Shown: positions 7,620 through 15,140 of the stretch, piece by piece
How positions within the stretch are numbered: the first letter of the stretch is position 1
Layout: the number at the start of each line of letters is the position of its first letter
Assembly (NCBI RefSeq): GCF_029168315.1
Contig: NZ_JARGYD010000004.1
Span: 461,638-525,637 of the forward strand
Source of the DNA: Psychromarinibacter halotolerans
GTDB lineage: Bacteria > Pseudomonadota > Alphaproteobacteria > Rhodobacterales > Rhodobacteraceae
DNA: 64,000 nt
Reading direction: 5' to 3'
Program-made: the position numbers and the translations under genes
The notes under the pieces: generated by a model
The model's database searches: none
Told to the model about the DNA's origin: nothing
Seen by the model: only the letters and a program-made list of their open reading frames with translations

Positions 7620-8915
7620 TTACATCCCCAGCCGGTCGCGCAAGGCGAACCACGACATCGCCAAAGCCACCAGCGTGCCGCGCGCCGGACCCAGCGGGGG
7701 CAGGGCGGGCGGACGGGCCTTGGCCATCACGTCGAACCGGCTCATGTCCCCGTGCATTGCCTGCGCAAGGATCTTGCCCGCCAGCGTCGCCATCGCGACC
7801 CCGTGGCCCGAATAGCCCGAGGCGGACCAGATGCCGGGCCGGGGCCGGGCAAAGTCGGGCATCCGCGACCGGGTGATCGCCAGCGTGCCGCCCCACGCGT
7901 GGTCGATCTTCACGTCGGCCAGTTGCGGGTAGATCTCTAACATCGGTTTGCGCGCGACGGCGGCAAGGTCCTTCGGAAAGCGGTAGCCATAGTTCTCGCC
8001 ACCGCCGAACAGCAGCCGCCCGTCATGCGACAGGCGCCAGTAATTCACCACGAACTTGGTGTCGGCGACCGCGATATCCTCGGCCAGAACCTCGCGCGCG
8101 CGGTCGCCAAGGGGTTCGGTCGCGACGATGAAGTTGTTGATCGGCATGATCCGCGCCGCGACCTTGCGCTCCAGCCCGCCGAGATAGCCATTGCAGGCCA
8201 GAACGACCTGATCGGCCCGGATTGTGCCCGACGCGGTGCGCACGATGCCGGTTTTTACCGACTGCGCCTCGGTCCGCTCGTAGATGCGCACGCCGGCCTC
8301 GACCGCCGCCTTCGCCAGCCCGAACGCATACCGCAGCGGGTGCAGGTGACCCGAGGCACGTTCGATCATGCCGCCGTGAAACGCCTCGGACCCGATCAGC
8401 GCGCGAATGCCGTCACGGTCCAGCGCCTGCGCCGAGGCAAGGCCATAGTCGTCGCGCAGCTTGGCGGCATATTCGGCGGCGTGGGCGGCGTCCTCGGCCG
8501 ACCACGCAGCGTCAGCCACGCCGGTCCGCCATTCCGCGTAGATGCCGTGGTCCGCGATCAGCGATTTGACCAGTTCAACCGATTCCCAGCCGATGTCCCA
8601 AAGCTTGCGGGCGTCGTCCTTGCCGAAGGTCTGTTCCAGCCAGACCTGATCCTTGCGTTGGCCCACCAGAACTTGCCCGCCGTTGCGGCCCGACGCGCCG
8701 AAGCCGACGCGATGCGCTTCGATCACCGCGACGTCATAGCCAAGGCGAGCGGCGTGCAGCGCGGTCGACAGGCCGGTGAAACCGCCGCCGACGATAACGA
8801 TGTCGGCGCGCGTGTCGCCGTCCAGCGCGGGGAAGGGCGGCAGCGGCTCGGCACTGGCGGCGTACCAGCTGCCGGGATACGTGCCGGGCCGGTCGTTGGC
8901 GTGAAGAAGGTTCAT
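7620..8915 (-). CDS. puuB: FAD-dependent oxidoreductase, gamma-glutamylputrescine oxidase (PuuB) type
   Basis: A 431-residue DAO-family flavoenzyme. An N-terminal Rossmann motif, VIVGGGFTGLSTALH (about residues 40-54), binds the FAD ADP moiety; the C-terminal FAD contact is WSASGYSGHGVAMA, as in PuuB. The expected reaction is oxidation of gamma-glutamyl-polyamine to the aldehyde with release of ammonia and H2O2. It is the last gene of a three-gene operon: it starts 4 nt after the glutamine-synthetase-like gene, which overlaps the amidotransferase. That context supports polyamine catabolism by gamma-glutamylation. No PuuC aldehyde dehydrogenase is present. Related enzymes act on glycine, sarcosine or other amines, so the substrate is inferred. 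Confidence 0.85.
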   Translation of the reverse strand: MNLLHANDRPGTYPGSWYAASAEPLPPFPALDGDTRADIVIVGGGFTGLSTALHAARLGYDVAVIEAHRVGFGASGRNGGQVLVGQRKDQVWLEQTFGKDDARKLWDIGWESVELVKSLIADHGIYAEWRTGVADAAWSAEDAAHAAEYAAKLRDDYGLASAQALDRDGIRALIGSEAFHGGMIERASGHLHPLRYAFGLAKAAVEAGVRIYERTEAQSVKTGIVRTASGTIRADQVVLACNGYLGGLERKVAARIMPINNFIVATEPLGDRAREVLAEDIAVADTKFVVNYWRLSHDGRLLFGGGENYGYRFPKDLAAVARKPMLEIYPQLADVKIDHAWGGTLAITRSRMPDFARPRPGIWSASGYSGHGVAMATLAGKILAQAMHGDMSRFDVMAKARPPALPPLGPARGTLVALAMSWFALRDRLGM

Positions 8916-8919
8916 GGCC

Positions 8920-10272
8920 TCAGACGTTCAGTAGAAGGTGCTCGCGTTCCCACGGGCTGATCACCTGCAGGAACTCCTGATACTCGACCTGTTTCACCGC
9001 CTCGTAGATGCGGCTGAACTCGGGGTGCAGGACCTCGCGGATCGCCTCGGCGCCCGCGAACTGGTCCAGCGCAACGCCAAGCCCGTCGGGCAGCGCGGGT
9101 TCGAGGTCATAGGCGTTGCCAGCGAAGGCCGGGCGCGGTTCGATCTGTTCGACAAGCCCCAGATAGCCGCACGCCAGCGAGGCCGCGATGCCAAGATAGG
9201 GGTTGCAGTCCATCCCGGCGATCCGGTTCTCGACCCGGCGCGCCGTGGGGCCCGACACCGGCACCCGGATGCCCGTGGTGCGGTTGTCGCTGGCCCATTC
9301 AAGGTTGATCGGTGCCGCATGGTCGCGCACGTACCGGCGATAGCTGTTCACGTAAGGCGCCATCACCGCGATGACCGAGGGCAGGTGCCGCTGCATCCCG
9401 CCGATGAAGTGGCGAAAGGCCGGGGTCTCGCTGCCGTCGGGGTTCGAGAAGATGTTCTGGCCCGTCTTCGCGTCGACCACCGAATGGTGGATGTGCATCG
9501 CCGAGCCCGGCTCGTCCTGAATCGGCTTGGCCATGAAGGTCGCGAAGCAGTCGTGCCGCAACGCGGCCTCGCGGATCAGGCGCTTGAAATAGAAGATCTC
9601 GTCGGCCAGCTTCACCGGATCGCCGTGCCGCAGGTTCATCTCGATCTGCCCGGCGCCGCCTTCCTGCAGGATGCCGTCGATCTCGAAGCCCTGCGCCTCG
9701 GCGAAGTCGTAGATGTCGTCGATGACGGTGCCGTATTCGTCGACAGCCGACATGGAATAGGCCTGACGCGCGGCGGCCCGGCGGCCCGAGCGTCCCATCG
9801 GCGGCTCGACCGGCTGGTTCGGGTCGATGTTGCGCGCGACAAGGAAGAATTCCATCTCGGGCGCGACGATCGGCTCCCATCCGCGGTCGTTGTACAATTG
9901 TACGACGCGTTTAAGCACGTTGCGCGGGGCAACGGGGATCGGGTTGCCGTCCCGATCTTCGATGTCGTGGATCACCTGTAGCGTCCAGTCGGCCGTCCAC
10001 GGCGCGGCGGTCGCGGTCTCGAAATCCGGGCGCAGGATCATGTCCGGCTCGGTAAAGTCCGACCCGTCATCGACCCAGTCCCCGGTGATCGTCTGCAGGA
10101 AGATCGAGTTGGGCAGGTAGAAATACGGCTGCTTGGCGAATTTGGCGGCGGGCATCGCCTTGCCGCGCGCAACGCCGGCAAGGTCGGCGACGATGCACTC
10201 GACCTCGTCCAGCCGTCGGCCTTCCAGCCACGCTTGGGCGGCATCGGGCAGGGCAGAGTTCCAGTCAGACAT
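8920..10272 (-). CDS. puuA: Glutamine synthetase family protein, gamma-glutamylpolyamine synthetase (PuuA) type
   Basis: A 450-residue ligase with the glutamine synthetase fold. Visible blocks are MEFFLV (metal-binding Glu), GQIEMNLRHGDP, the ATP/glutamate region HIHHSVVDAKTG, and NRTTGIRVPVSGP followed by RVENRIAG (catalytic Arg and Glu). The length and the AMxxHxH-type sequence fit the PuuA/GlnT branch rather than housekeeping GlnA (about 470 residues with the adenylylated Tyr loop). It is expected to join glutamate to a polyamine using ATP. Its first codons overlap the end of the amidotransferase gene by 8 nt and puuB follows 4 nt downstream, so the three are translated from one mRNA. Confidence 0.85.
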   Translation of the reverse strand: MSDWNSALPDAAQAWLEGRRLDEVECIVADLAGVARGKAMPAAKFAKQPYFYLPNSIFLQTITGDWVDDGSDFTEPDMILRPDFETATAAPWTADWTLQVIHDIEDRDGNPIPVAPRNVLKRVVQLYNDRGWEPIVAPEMEFFLVARNIDPNQPVEPPMGRSGRRAAARQAYSMSAVDEYGTVIDDIYDFAEAQGFEIDGILQEGGAGQIEMNLRHGDPVKLADEIFYFKRLIREAALRHDCFATFMAKPIQDEPGSAMHIHHSVVDAKTGQNIFSNPDGSETPAFRHFIGGMQRHLPSVIAVMAPYVNSYRRYVRDHAAPINLEWASDNRTTGIRVPVSGPTARRVENRIAGMDCNPYLGIAASLACGYLGLVEQIEPRPAFAGNAYDLEPALPDGLGVALDQFAGAEAIREVLHPEFSRIYEAVKQVEYQEFLQVISPWEREHLLLNV

Positions 10273-10951
10273 GGCGGCGCTCCTTGAAGAACCTTGCGAT
10301 CATTTCCGCGGTCACGGGGCGGTCCACCGTTTCGTCCAGCTGGGTGCGGGCGGCCTCGATCAGGTCGGCGGGCACCACACCGGGGGCGCGCTTGTCCAGC
10401 AGCCCTTCGACATAGGGGGCCTCGAACTCGGGGTGGGGTTGAAGGGTAAAGGCGTGGCGTCCGTACAGCAGCCCGGCGTTTGGGCTGTGCGGGCCGGTGG
10501 CGATGACCTCGGCGCCATCCGGGCGTTCCGTCACTTGGTCCTGATGCCACGCGTTCACGAACACGTCGCCGACCCCGTCGAAGTGATAGCACTGACGCCC
10601 GACGGTCCAGCCGCCGGAATATTTCTCGACCTTGCCCCCCAGCGCCTGCGCGATGATCTGATGGCCGAAGCAGATACCGACCAACGGGATGTCGGCGGCG
10701 TGGGCGTCGCGGATGAACTGTTCCAGCGGCGGGATCCACGGATGATCCTCATAGGCGCCGTGGCGCGAGCCGGTGATCAGCCAGCCATCGGCGGCGTGGA
10801 TCGAACCGGGCAGCACCATTTCAAGCACCGGGTAGGTCTCGAACTCGAAACCCTGTCCCGCAAGCAGGTTCTGGAACATGGTTGGATAGTCTGGGAACTC
10901 GGACTGAAGCGCGTCGGGCAGGTGCCCGGTCTGGAGTATTCCGATTTTCAT
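10265..10951 (-). CDS. Class I glutamine amidotransferase-like protein (GMP-synthase-like GATase)
   Basis: A 228-residue GATase1 domain protein. The nucleophile is the Cys of GICFGHQI (about residue 88) and the catalytic His-Glu pair is QPHPEFEAP. The fold resembles the amidotransferase part of GuaA but is free-standing. As first gene of the operon with puuA and puuB it probably hydrolyses a gamma-glutamyl intermediate, a role analogous to PuuD, although it belongs to a different subfamily from the true PuuD-like C26 peptidase at 17.6 kb. The start ATG (MKIGIL) lies about 190 nt upstream of divergently transcribed folE2. Substrate unknown. Confidence 0.8.
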   Translation of the reverse strand: MKIGILQTGHLPDALQSEFPDYPTMFQNLLAGQGFEFETYPVLEMVLPGSIHAADGWLITGSRHGAYEDHPWIPPLEQFIRDAHAADIPLVGICFGHQIIAQALGGKVEKYSGGWTVGRQCYHFDGVGDVFVNAWHQDQVTERPDGAEVIATGPHSPNAGLLYGRHAFTLQPHPEFEAPYVEGLLDKRAPGVVPADLIEAARTQLDETVDRPVTAEMIARFFKERRHV

Positions 10952-11140
10952 GAAACACCGTGTTGGGAGTTTCGCGGACAGTAGCCTTGCCCCGTTTCCG
11001 CGACAAGGGGCGCGGCGTGGCGACAAGGTCCGGCATGGGTGATCCGTGGCGGCAAGCGGCACGTATCCCCTTCAGCTTTGATTGCAACCGCAACAGCCGG
11101 CACTAGGTGCTGGCCGGACGATGCCGCAAGGGGATGCATC

Positions 11141-12241
11141 ATGAACGTCTTCACTAAAATGGGCGACGGCCTTGACCGCGCCGACGCCGAACGCGCTCTC
11201 GACGTGCTGCGCCGCTGGGCCGGGACCGCCGCGCCGGAAGAGATCCGCGACGTCGACCCGGCGCTGACCCGGCTGCTGGCGCGGCCCGGTCCCGCCGACT
11301 ATCCGGCGCTGGCCCGCGCCTATCCCGAGGATTTCGAGGCCGGGCCGAACTATCGCGCCACGTTGCCCGATTTGCAGAACGGGCCCGAAAGCCTGATCCG
11401 CGGCGCAAAGCGCGCGATCCAGCATGTCGGGATTTCGAACTTCCGCCTGCCGATCCGGTATCACACCCGCGACAACGGCGACCTGACGCTTGAAACCTCG
11501 ATCACCGGTACCGTCAGCCTCGACGCCGGGAAGAAGGGCATCAACATGTCCCGCATCATGCGGTCGTTCTACAAGCACGCCGAAGAGACGTTCAGCTTCG
11601 AGGTGATCGCCGCCGCGCTAGAGGACTACAAGTCCGACCTCGAAAGCTTCGACGCGCGGATCATGATGCGGTTCCGGTTCCCGATGAAGGTGGACAGCCT
11701 GCGGTCCGGCCTCTCGGGCTATCAGTATTACGACATCGCGCTGGAACTGGTCGAACAGGCGGGAGAACGGCGCAAGGTGATCCATCTGGATTACGTCTAT
11801 TCGTCGACCTGCCCCTGTTCGCTGGAACTCAGCGAACACGCGCGGGCGCAGCGCGGTCAACTGGCCACGCCGCATTCGCAGCGGTCGGTGGCGCGGGTGT
11901 CGGTCGTGGTGGAAGAGGGGCAGGGCTGCCTGTGGTTCGAGGATCTTGTCGAGATGTGCCGCCGCGCGGTGCCGACCGAGACGCAGGTGATGGTCAAGCG
12001 CGAGGACGAACAGGCCTTTGCGGAACTCAACGCAGCCAACCCGATTTTCGTCGAGGACGCGGCGCGTCTGTTCTCGGAGCAGTTGCAAGCCGACGTGCGC
12101 GTCGGCGATTTCCGTGTCGTCGCCAGCCATCAGGAAAGCCTGCACAGCCACGACGCGGTGTCGGTCCTGACCGAGGGCGACACCTTCGCGGCGGCCAGTC
12201 TTGACCCGCGGCTGTTCGAAAGCCTGTACCACGTCGGGTAG
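11141..12241 (+). CDS. folE2: GTP cyclohydrolase FolE2 (type IB)
   Basis: A 366-residue enzyme that converts GTP to 7,8-dihydroneopterin triphosphate, the entry step of folate (and queuosine-type) pterin biosynthesis. The COG1469 hallmarks are MSRIMRSF in the first half, the metal-ligand cysteine in SSTCPCSLELSEHA (about residues 226-239), and PHSQRS followed by VEMCRRAVPTETQ. FolE2 tolerates various metals and is often used instead of zinc-dependent FolE under zinc limitation; no zur operator was recognised upstream. ATG at 11141 follows GCAAGGGGATGCATC. It stands alone, with trkH starting 87 nt later. Confidence 0.95.
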   Translation: MNVFTKMGDGLDRADAERALDVLRRWAGTAAPEEIRDVDPALTRLLARPGPADYPALARAYPEDFEAGPNYRATLPDLQNGPESLIRGAKRAIQHVGISNFRLPIRYHTRDNGDLTLETSITGTVSLDAGKKGINMSRIMRSFYKHAEETFSFEVIAAALEDYKSDLESFDARIMMRFRFPMKVDSLRSGLSGYQYYDIALELVEQAGERRKVIHLDYVYSSTCPCSLELSEHARAQRGQLATPHSQRSVARVSVVVEEGQGCLWFEDLVEMCRRAVPTETQVMVKREDEQAFAELNAANPIFVEDAARLFSEQLQADVRVGDFRVVASHQESLHSHDAVSVLTEGDTFAAASLDPRLFESLYHVG

Positions 12242-12328
12242 CGGGGCGTGATCGCCGGGGTCACAGCCCGGCGTCACGATCACCCGGCCGCTTGACAGCG
12301 CCGCGGTGCAGAGACAAGCCTGCCGGCC

Positions 12329-13777
12329 ATGTTCGACCTTCGTCCCGTAGGATATGTGACCGGCCTTCTCATCGCCTTCATCGGGGTGACGATGGTCGTC
12401 CCGATGTTCGCGGACCTGCTGTACAGCAACGGTCATTGGCACATCTTCCTAGAGGCGGGGGTGCTGACCCTTGTCTGTGGCGGGTCCATCGCGATCGCCT
12501 GCGCCAATGGCGTCGCTGAGCGGCTGACGATCCAGCAGACCTTTCTTCTGGCCACCAGCGTCTGGCTGTTCATGCCGGTGTTCGGTGCGCTGCCCTTCAT
12601 GCTTGGCCCGCCCGACGCCCGTATGGTCGACGCCTATTTCGAGGCGATGTCCGGCATGACCACCACGGGGGCCACGGTTTTCTCGGGGCTGGACGACCTG
12701 CCCGAGGGCATCCTTCTGTGGCGATCCATGCTGCAATGGTTCGGGGGCGTCGGGATCATCGTGGTCGCGATGGTATTCCTGCCCGAACTGCGCGTCGGCG
12801 GGATGCAGATCTTCCGGTCCGAGGCGTTCGACACCGGCGGCAAGGTGCTGCCCCGCGCGGCAGAGATCGCCAGCCGCATCTCGGTGATCTACCTGTTGCT
12901 GACCTTGGCCAACGTGATGGCCTATCTTGCCACCGGGATGGATGGGTTCGATGCGTTGAACCATGCGCTGACCACGATTTCGACGGGCGGCTTTTCCACC
13001 TACGACGCGTCCTTCGGCACCTTTCAGGGGCCGGCGGAATACGTGGCCTCGGTGTTCATGGTTCTGGCTAGCCTGCCGTTCGTTCGCTACGTGCAGATGA
13101 TGGCCGGCACCGCGCAGCCGATCATGCGCGACAGCCAGATCCGCGCCTATCTTGGCACCATCGCGATCCTTGTGGGGGTGATGGCCGTGTACCGCGTCAT
13201 CGCCAACGACGACCACGCCGAACATGCCCTGCGCGAAGGGCTGTTCAACGTCACCTCGATCATCTCGGGCACCGGCTTTGCCAGCGTCGACTATCAGCTG
13301 TGGGGCGGGTTCCCGGTGGTGGCCTTCTTCTTCATCGGCCTGATCGGCGGCTGCGCCGGATCGACCGCCTGTTCGGTCAAGATCTTCCGCTATCAGCTTT
13401 TGTTCGCCTCCATCCGCGCCCAAGTCGGCAAGATCCACGCCCCCCATGGCGTGTTCACCCCAAGGTACGAGGGCCGGCCGGTTGGCAAGGACGTGATGGA
13501 TTCGGTCATCTCGTTCTTTGTGGCCTTCGTGGTGCTTCTGGGCCTGTTCTCGGTCCTGCTGGCCACGACGGGGCTGGACACAGTCACATCCGTGTCTGGC
13601 GCGGCGGCGACTTTGGCGAACATCGGCCCCGGTCTTGGTCCGATCATCGGGCCGTCGGGCAATTTCGCGCCGCTGCCCGATACCGCGAAGTGGATTCTGT
13701 CTGCCGCGATGCTGATCGGGCGGCTCGAGGTGATGGTCGTGATCGTCCTGTTCACCACGAAGTTCTGGCGCGCCTGA
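12329..13777 (+). CDS. trkH: TrkH-family potassium uptake protein
   Basis: A 482-residue inner-membrane K+ translocating subunit with the four pore-loop signatures of the Trk/Ktr superfamily: TTTGAT (about residue 112), STGGFST (about 220), SGTGFAS (about 313) and ANIGPG (about 430). The N-terminus (MFDLRPVGYVTGLL) enters the first membrane helix directly. It would work with the cytoplasmic nucleotide-binding protein TrkA, which is not in this window. A small membrane protein gene follows 74 nt downstream on the same strand. Confidence 0.95.
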   Translation: MFDLRPVGYVTGLLIAFIGVTMVVPMFADLLYSNGHWHIFLEAGVLTLVCGGSIAIACANGVAERLTIQQTFLLATSVWLFMPVFGALPFMLGPPDARMVDAYFEAMSGMTTTGATVFSGLDDLPEGILLWRSMLQWFGGVGIIVVAMVFLPELRVGGMQIFRSEAFDTGGKVLPRAAEIASRISVIYLLLTLANVMAYLATGMDGFDALNHALTTISTGGFSTYDASFGTFQGPAEYVASVFMVLASLPFVRYVQMMAGTAQPIMRDSQIRAYLGTIAILVGVMAVYRVIANDDHAEHALREGLFNVTSIISGTGFASVDYQLWGGFPVVAFFFIGLIGGCAGSTACSVKIFRYQLLFASIRAQVGKIHAPHGVFTPRYEGRPVGKDVMDSVISFFVAFVVLLGLFSVLLATTGLDTVTSVSGAAATLANIGPGLGPIIGPSGNFAPLPDTAKWILSAAMLIGRLEVMVVIVLFTTKFWRA

Positions 13778-13851
13778 CCTCGCGGTTTCGTGACCGAACC
13801 GTGGGCGCGGTCCCGTCGTTGGTTCCCGAAGGTCAACGACAGGAGGATGCA

Positions 13852-14049
13852 ATGTCCGCACCCGACACGAACATCGAAAAACAGACCCGCTGGCACCGAG
13901 GCCCGCTGATCGGCATGGCGGTCGTCGTCCTATTCGCGCTTGGCTATGGCGCGTATTACTTGGGCAATCTTGCCGAAGAAGGAAACAATCCCGACAATCC
14001 AGACGTCATTATTGACGGGCGCACCGGCGAAGCGGAAGAAGTTCAATAA
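13852..14049 (+). CDS. Small single-span membrane protein, 65 residues
   Basis: A short gene with a strong ribosome-binding site (AGGAGG) 5 nt before ATG. The product has a charged N-terminus (SAPDTNIEKQTRWHRG), one membrane helix at about residues 20-41, and an acidic, Asn/Pro-rich C-terminal tail. Not recognised as a named family. Its position after trkH suggests but does not prove a linked role. A CGAAC-N17-CGTT arrangement lies just upstream, resembling general-stress ECF sigma promoters with one mismatch, which could give it its own transcription. Confidence 0.6.
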   Translation: MSAPDTNIEKQTRWHRGPLIGMAVVVLFALGYGAYYLGNLAEEGNNPDNPDVIIDGRTGEAEEVQ

Positions 14050-14374
14050 ATTTTCCGCGCGTTCCGCGTCGAGACTGGCTGATCTTCCAGCCAGTCCGAC
14101 CGGACCCTGCGCCGCTCGGGTCGTTTCAAAAGCGAAATGGCGCGGGACGCGCCGCAAACCCAAAAATTTAAGTGGTTAAAAACACTCTTTAACACTTTAA
14201 GTTGTAATGATTTCTTTACGATTTTCGCATAGCGGGTATTCCGCCCACGCCGGTCACATCGGCAATGACTTGCCGGCACGCGATTTTCCCCGGCGACTCC
14301 CCGCGCCTTTGGCGTCTTCTTCGGGCGCCTTGCCTTGGAAATTCCGCATTTGCGTGTGATTCCCGAAATGTCGG
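14050..14374. other. Intergenic AT-rich stretch with four TTAA boxes and an imperfect dyad
   Basis: No gene seen. About 14160-14230 is unusually AT-rich for this window. Four TTAA tetramers begin at 14168, 14176, 14189 and 14197 (spacing 8-13-8), forming an imperfect inverted repeat between 14167-14180 and 14188-14201. The 12-mer ATTTAAGTGGTT at 14166-14177 recurs in inverted orientation at 18436-18447. Could be a promoter or operator for the hypothetical gene at 14375, or a nucleoid-protein binding region. Confidence 0.5.
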
Positions 14375-14968
14375 ATGGGGACACTACAAATGTATCATGA
14401 TGAATTTCCCGATGGGTTCTGGGAAGATTCGAAGTGGGTGTGCTGGGAGGATACCCGGACACACTCTGAACTTGGACAAGACGGTGGTGGGCAAGATAAG
14501 CCCATGTCGCGTCGAGAGTTGGAAGCGTCACTCAGGTATCTTTGCCCAGAGGCAGATCTTTCCTTGGTGCCGTATTTCTACCAGCTGCTTTATCTGGCAC
14601 GGGACTACCACCTCGATACGGGGCGGCACCTGAACGTCTATGCGCAGATCGGCGAACTGCACGGCGCAATCACCTATGGCATCAGCCTGGCCAAGCTGGG
14701 CAATGACCAGTGCGATTGCGAAGACGGCTGCCTGAACGGCGAGTCGGTCAAGATCTGCACGATCACGCCCTTCAGCAAAGCGGACGAGATTTCGGTTACG
14801 CTGGACGGGACGTTCCAGAAGCTTCTGGTGGTACGCATCGACCGCAACTTCCGGGTGTCGTCGCGGCTGGTCAGCCGCCGCTGCCTTGTCCGCCAAGAAG
14901 AGACGCGGGAGTCGACAAGCGTCGTGCGCGCGCGGTGGGACGACACTGCGAACATGTGCCTGCACTGA
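14375..14968 (+). CDS. Hypothetical protein, 197 residues
   Basis: Not recognised. A soluble protein with no signal or membrane segment, acidic at the N-terminus (EFPDGFWEDSKWVCWEDT) and with a cysteine cluster QCDCEDGCLNG around residues 111-121 that might bind metal. A beta-rich region follows (DEISVTLDGTFQKLLVV). The start is uncertain: ATG at 14375, 14390 or 14399 are all in frame and none has a clear ribosome-binding site. A good intrinsic terminator follows its stop, supporting a real transcribed gene. It lies in the most AT-rich part of the window, so lateral acquisition is possible. Confidence 0.55.
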   Translation: MGTLQMYHDEFPDGFWEDSKWVCWEDTRTHSELGQDGGGQDKPMSRRELEASLRYLCPEADLSLVPYFYQLLYLARDYHLDTGRHLNVYAQIGELHGAITYGISLAKLGNDQCDCEDGCLNGESVKICTITPFSKADEISVTLDGTFQKLLVVRIDRNFRVSSRLVSRRCLVRQEETRESTSVVRARWDDTANMCLH

Positions 14969-14975
14969 AAGCGAC

Positions 14976-15001
14976 AGCCGCCCCGTAGTAGGGCGGCTTT
15001 T
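14976..15001 (+). terminator. Intrinsic terminator
   Basis: Perfect 8-bp stem AGCCGCCC / GGGCGGCT with a 7-nt loop followed by TTTT, 8 nt after the stop of the hypothetical gene. Confidence 0.8.
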
Positions 15002-15140
15002 GACTTAGCAGACCTTGCCGTTCCAGAAATGACCGTCGCCCCTGCCGGACGGGCATGGGATCTCCGCCCGTGTTGCGTCTGTCCGCCCATCTGCCCTATT
15101 CAGGGCTGGGCCGCCTTCGGGCGCGCGTTTCTGGACAGGG

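Noticed and set aside
12449..13861. 470-codon minus-strand frame across trkH
   Set aside because: Antisense to TrkH with its four pore motifs; no supporting ribosome-binding site or motif.
14167..14201. TTAA cluster as a CtrA site
   Set aside because: Spacings are N4, N9, N4, not the N7 required by CtrA; only 44160-44174 meets the consensus.
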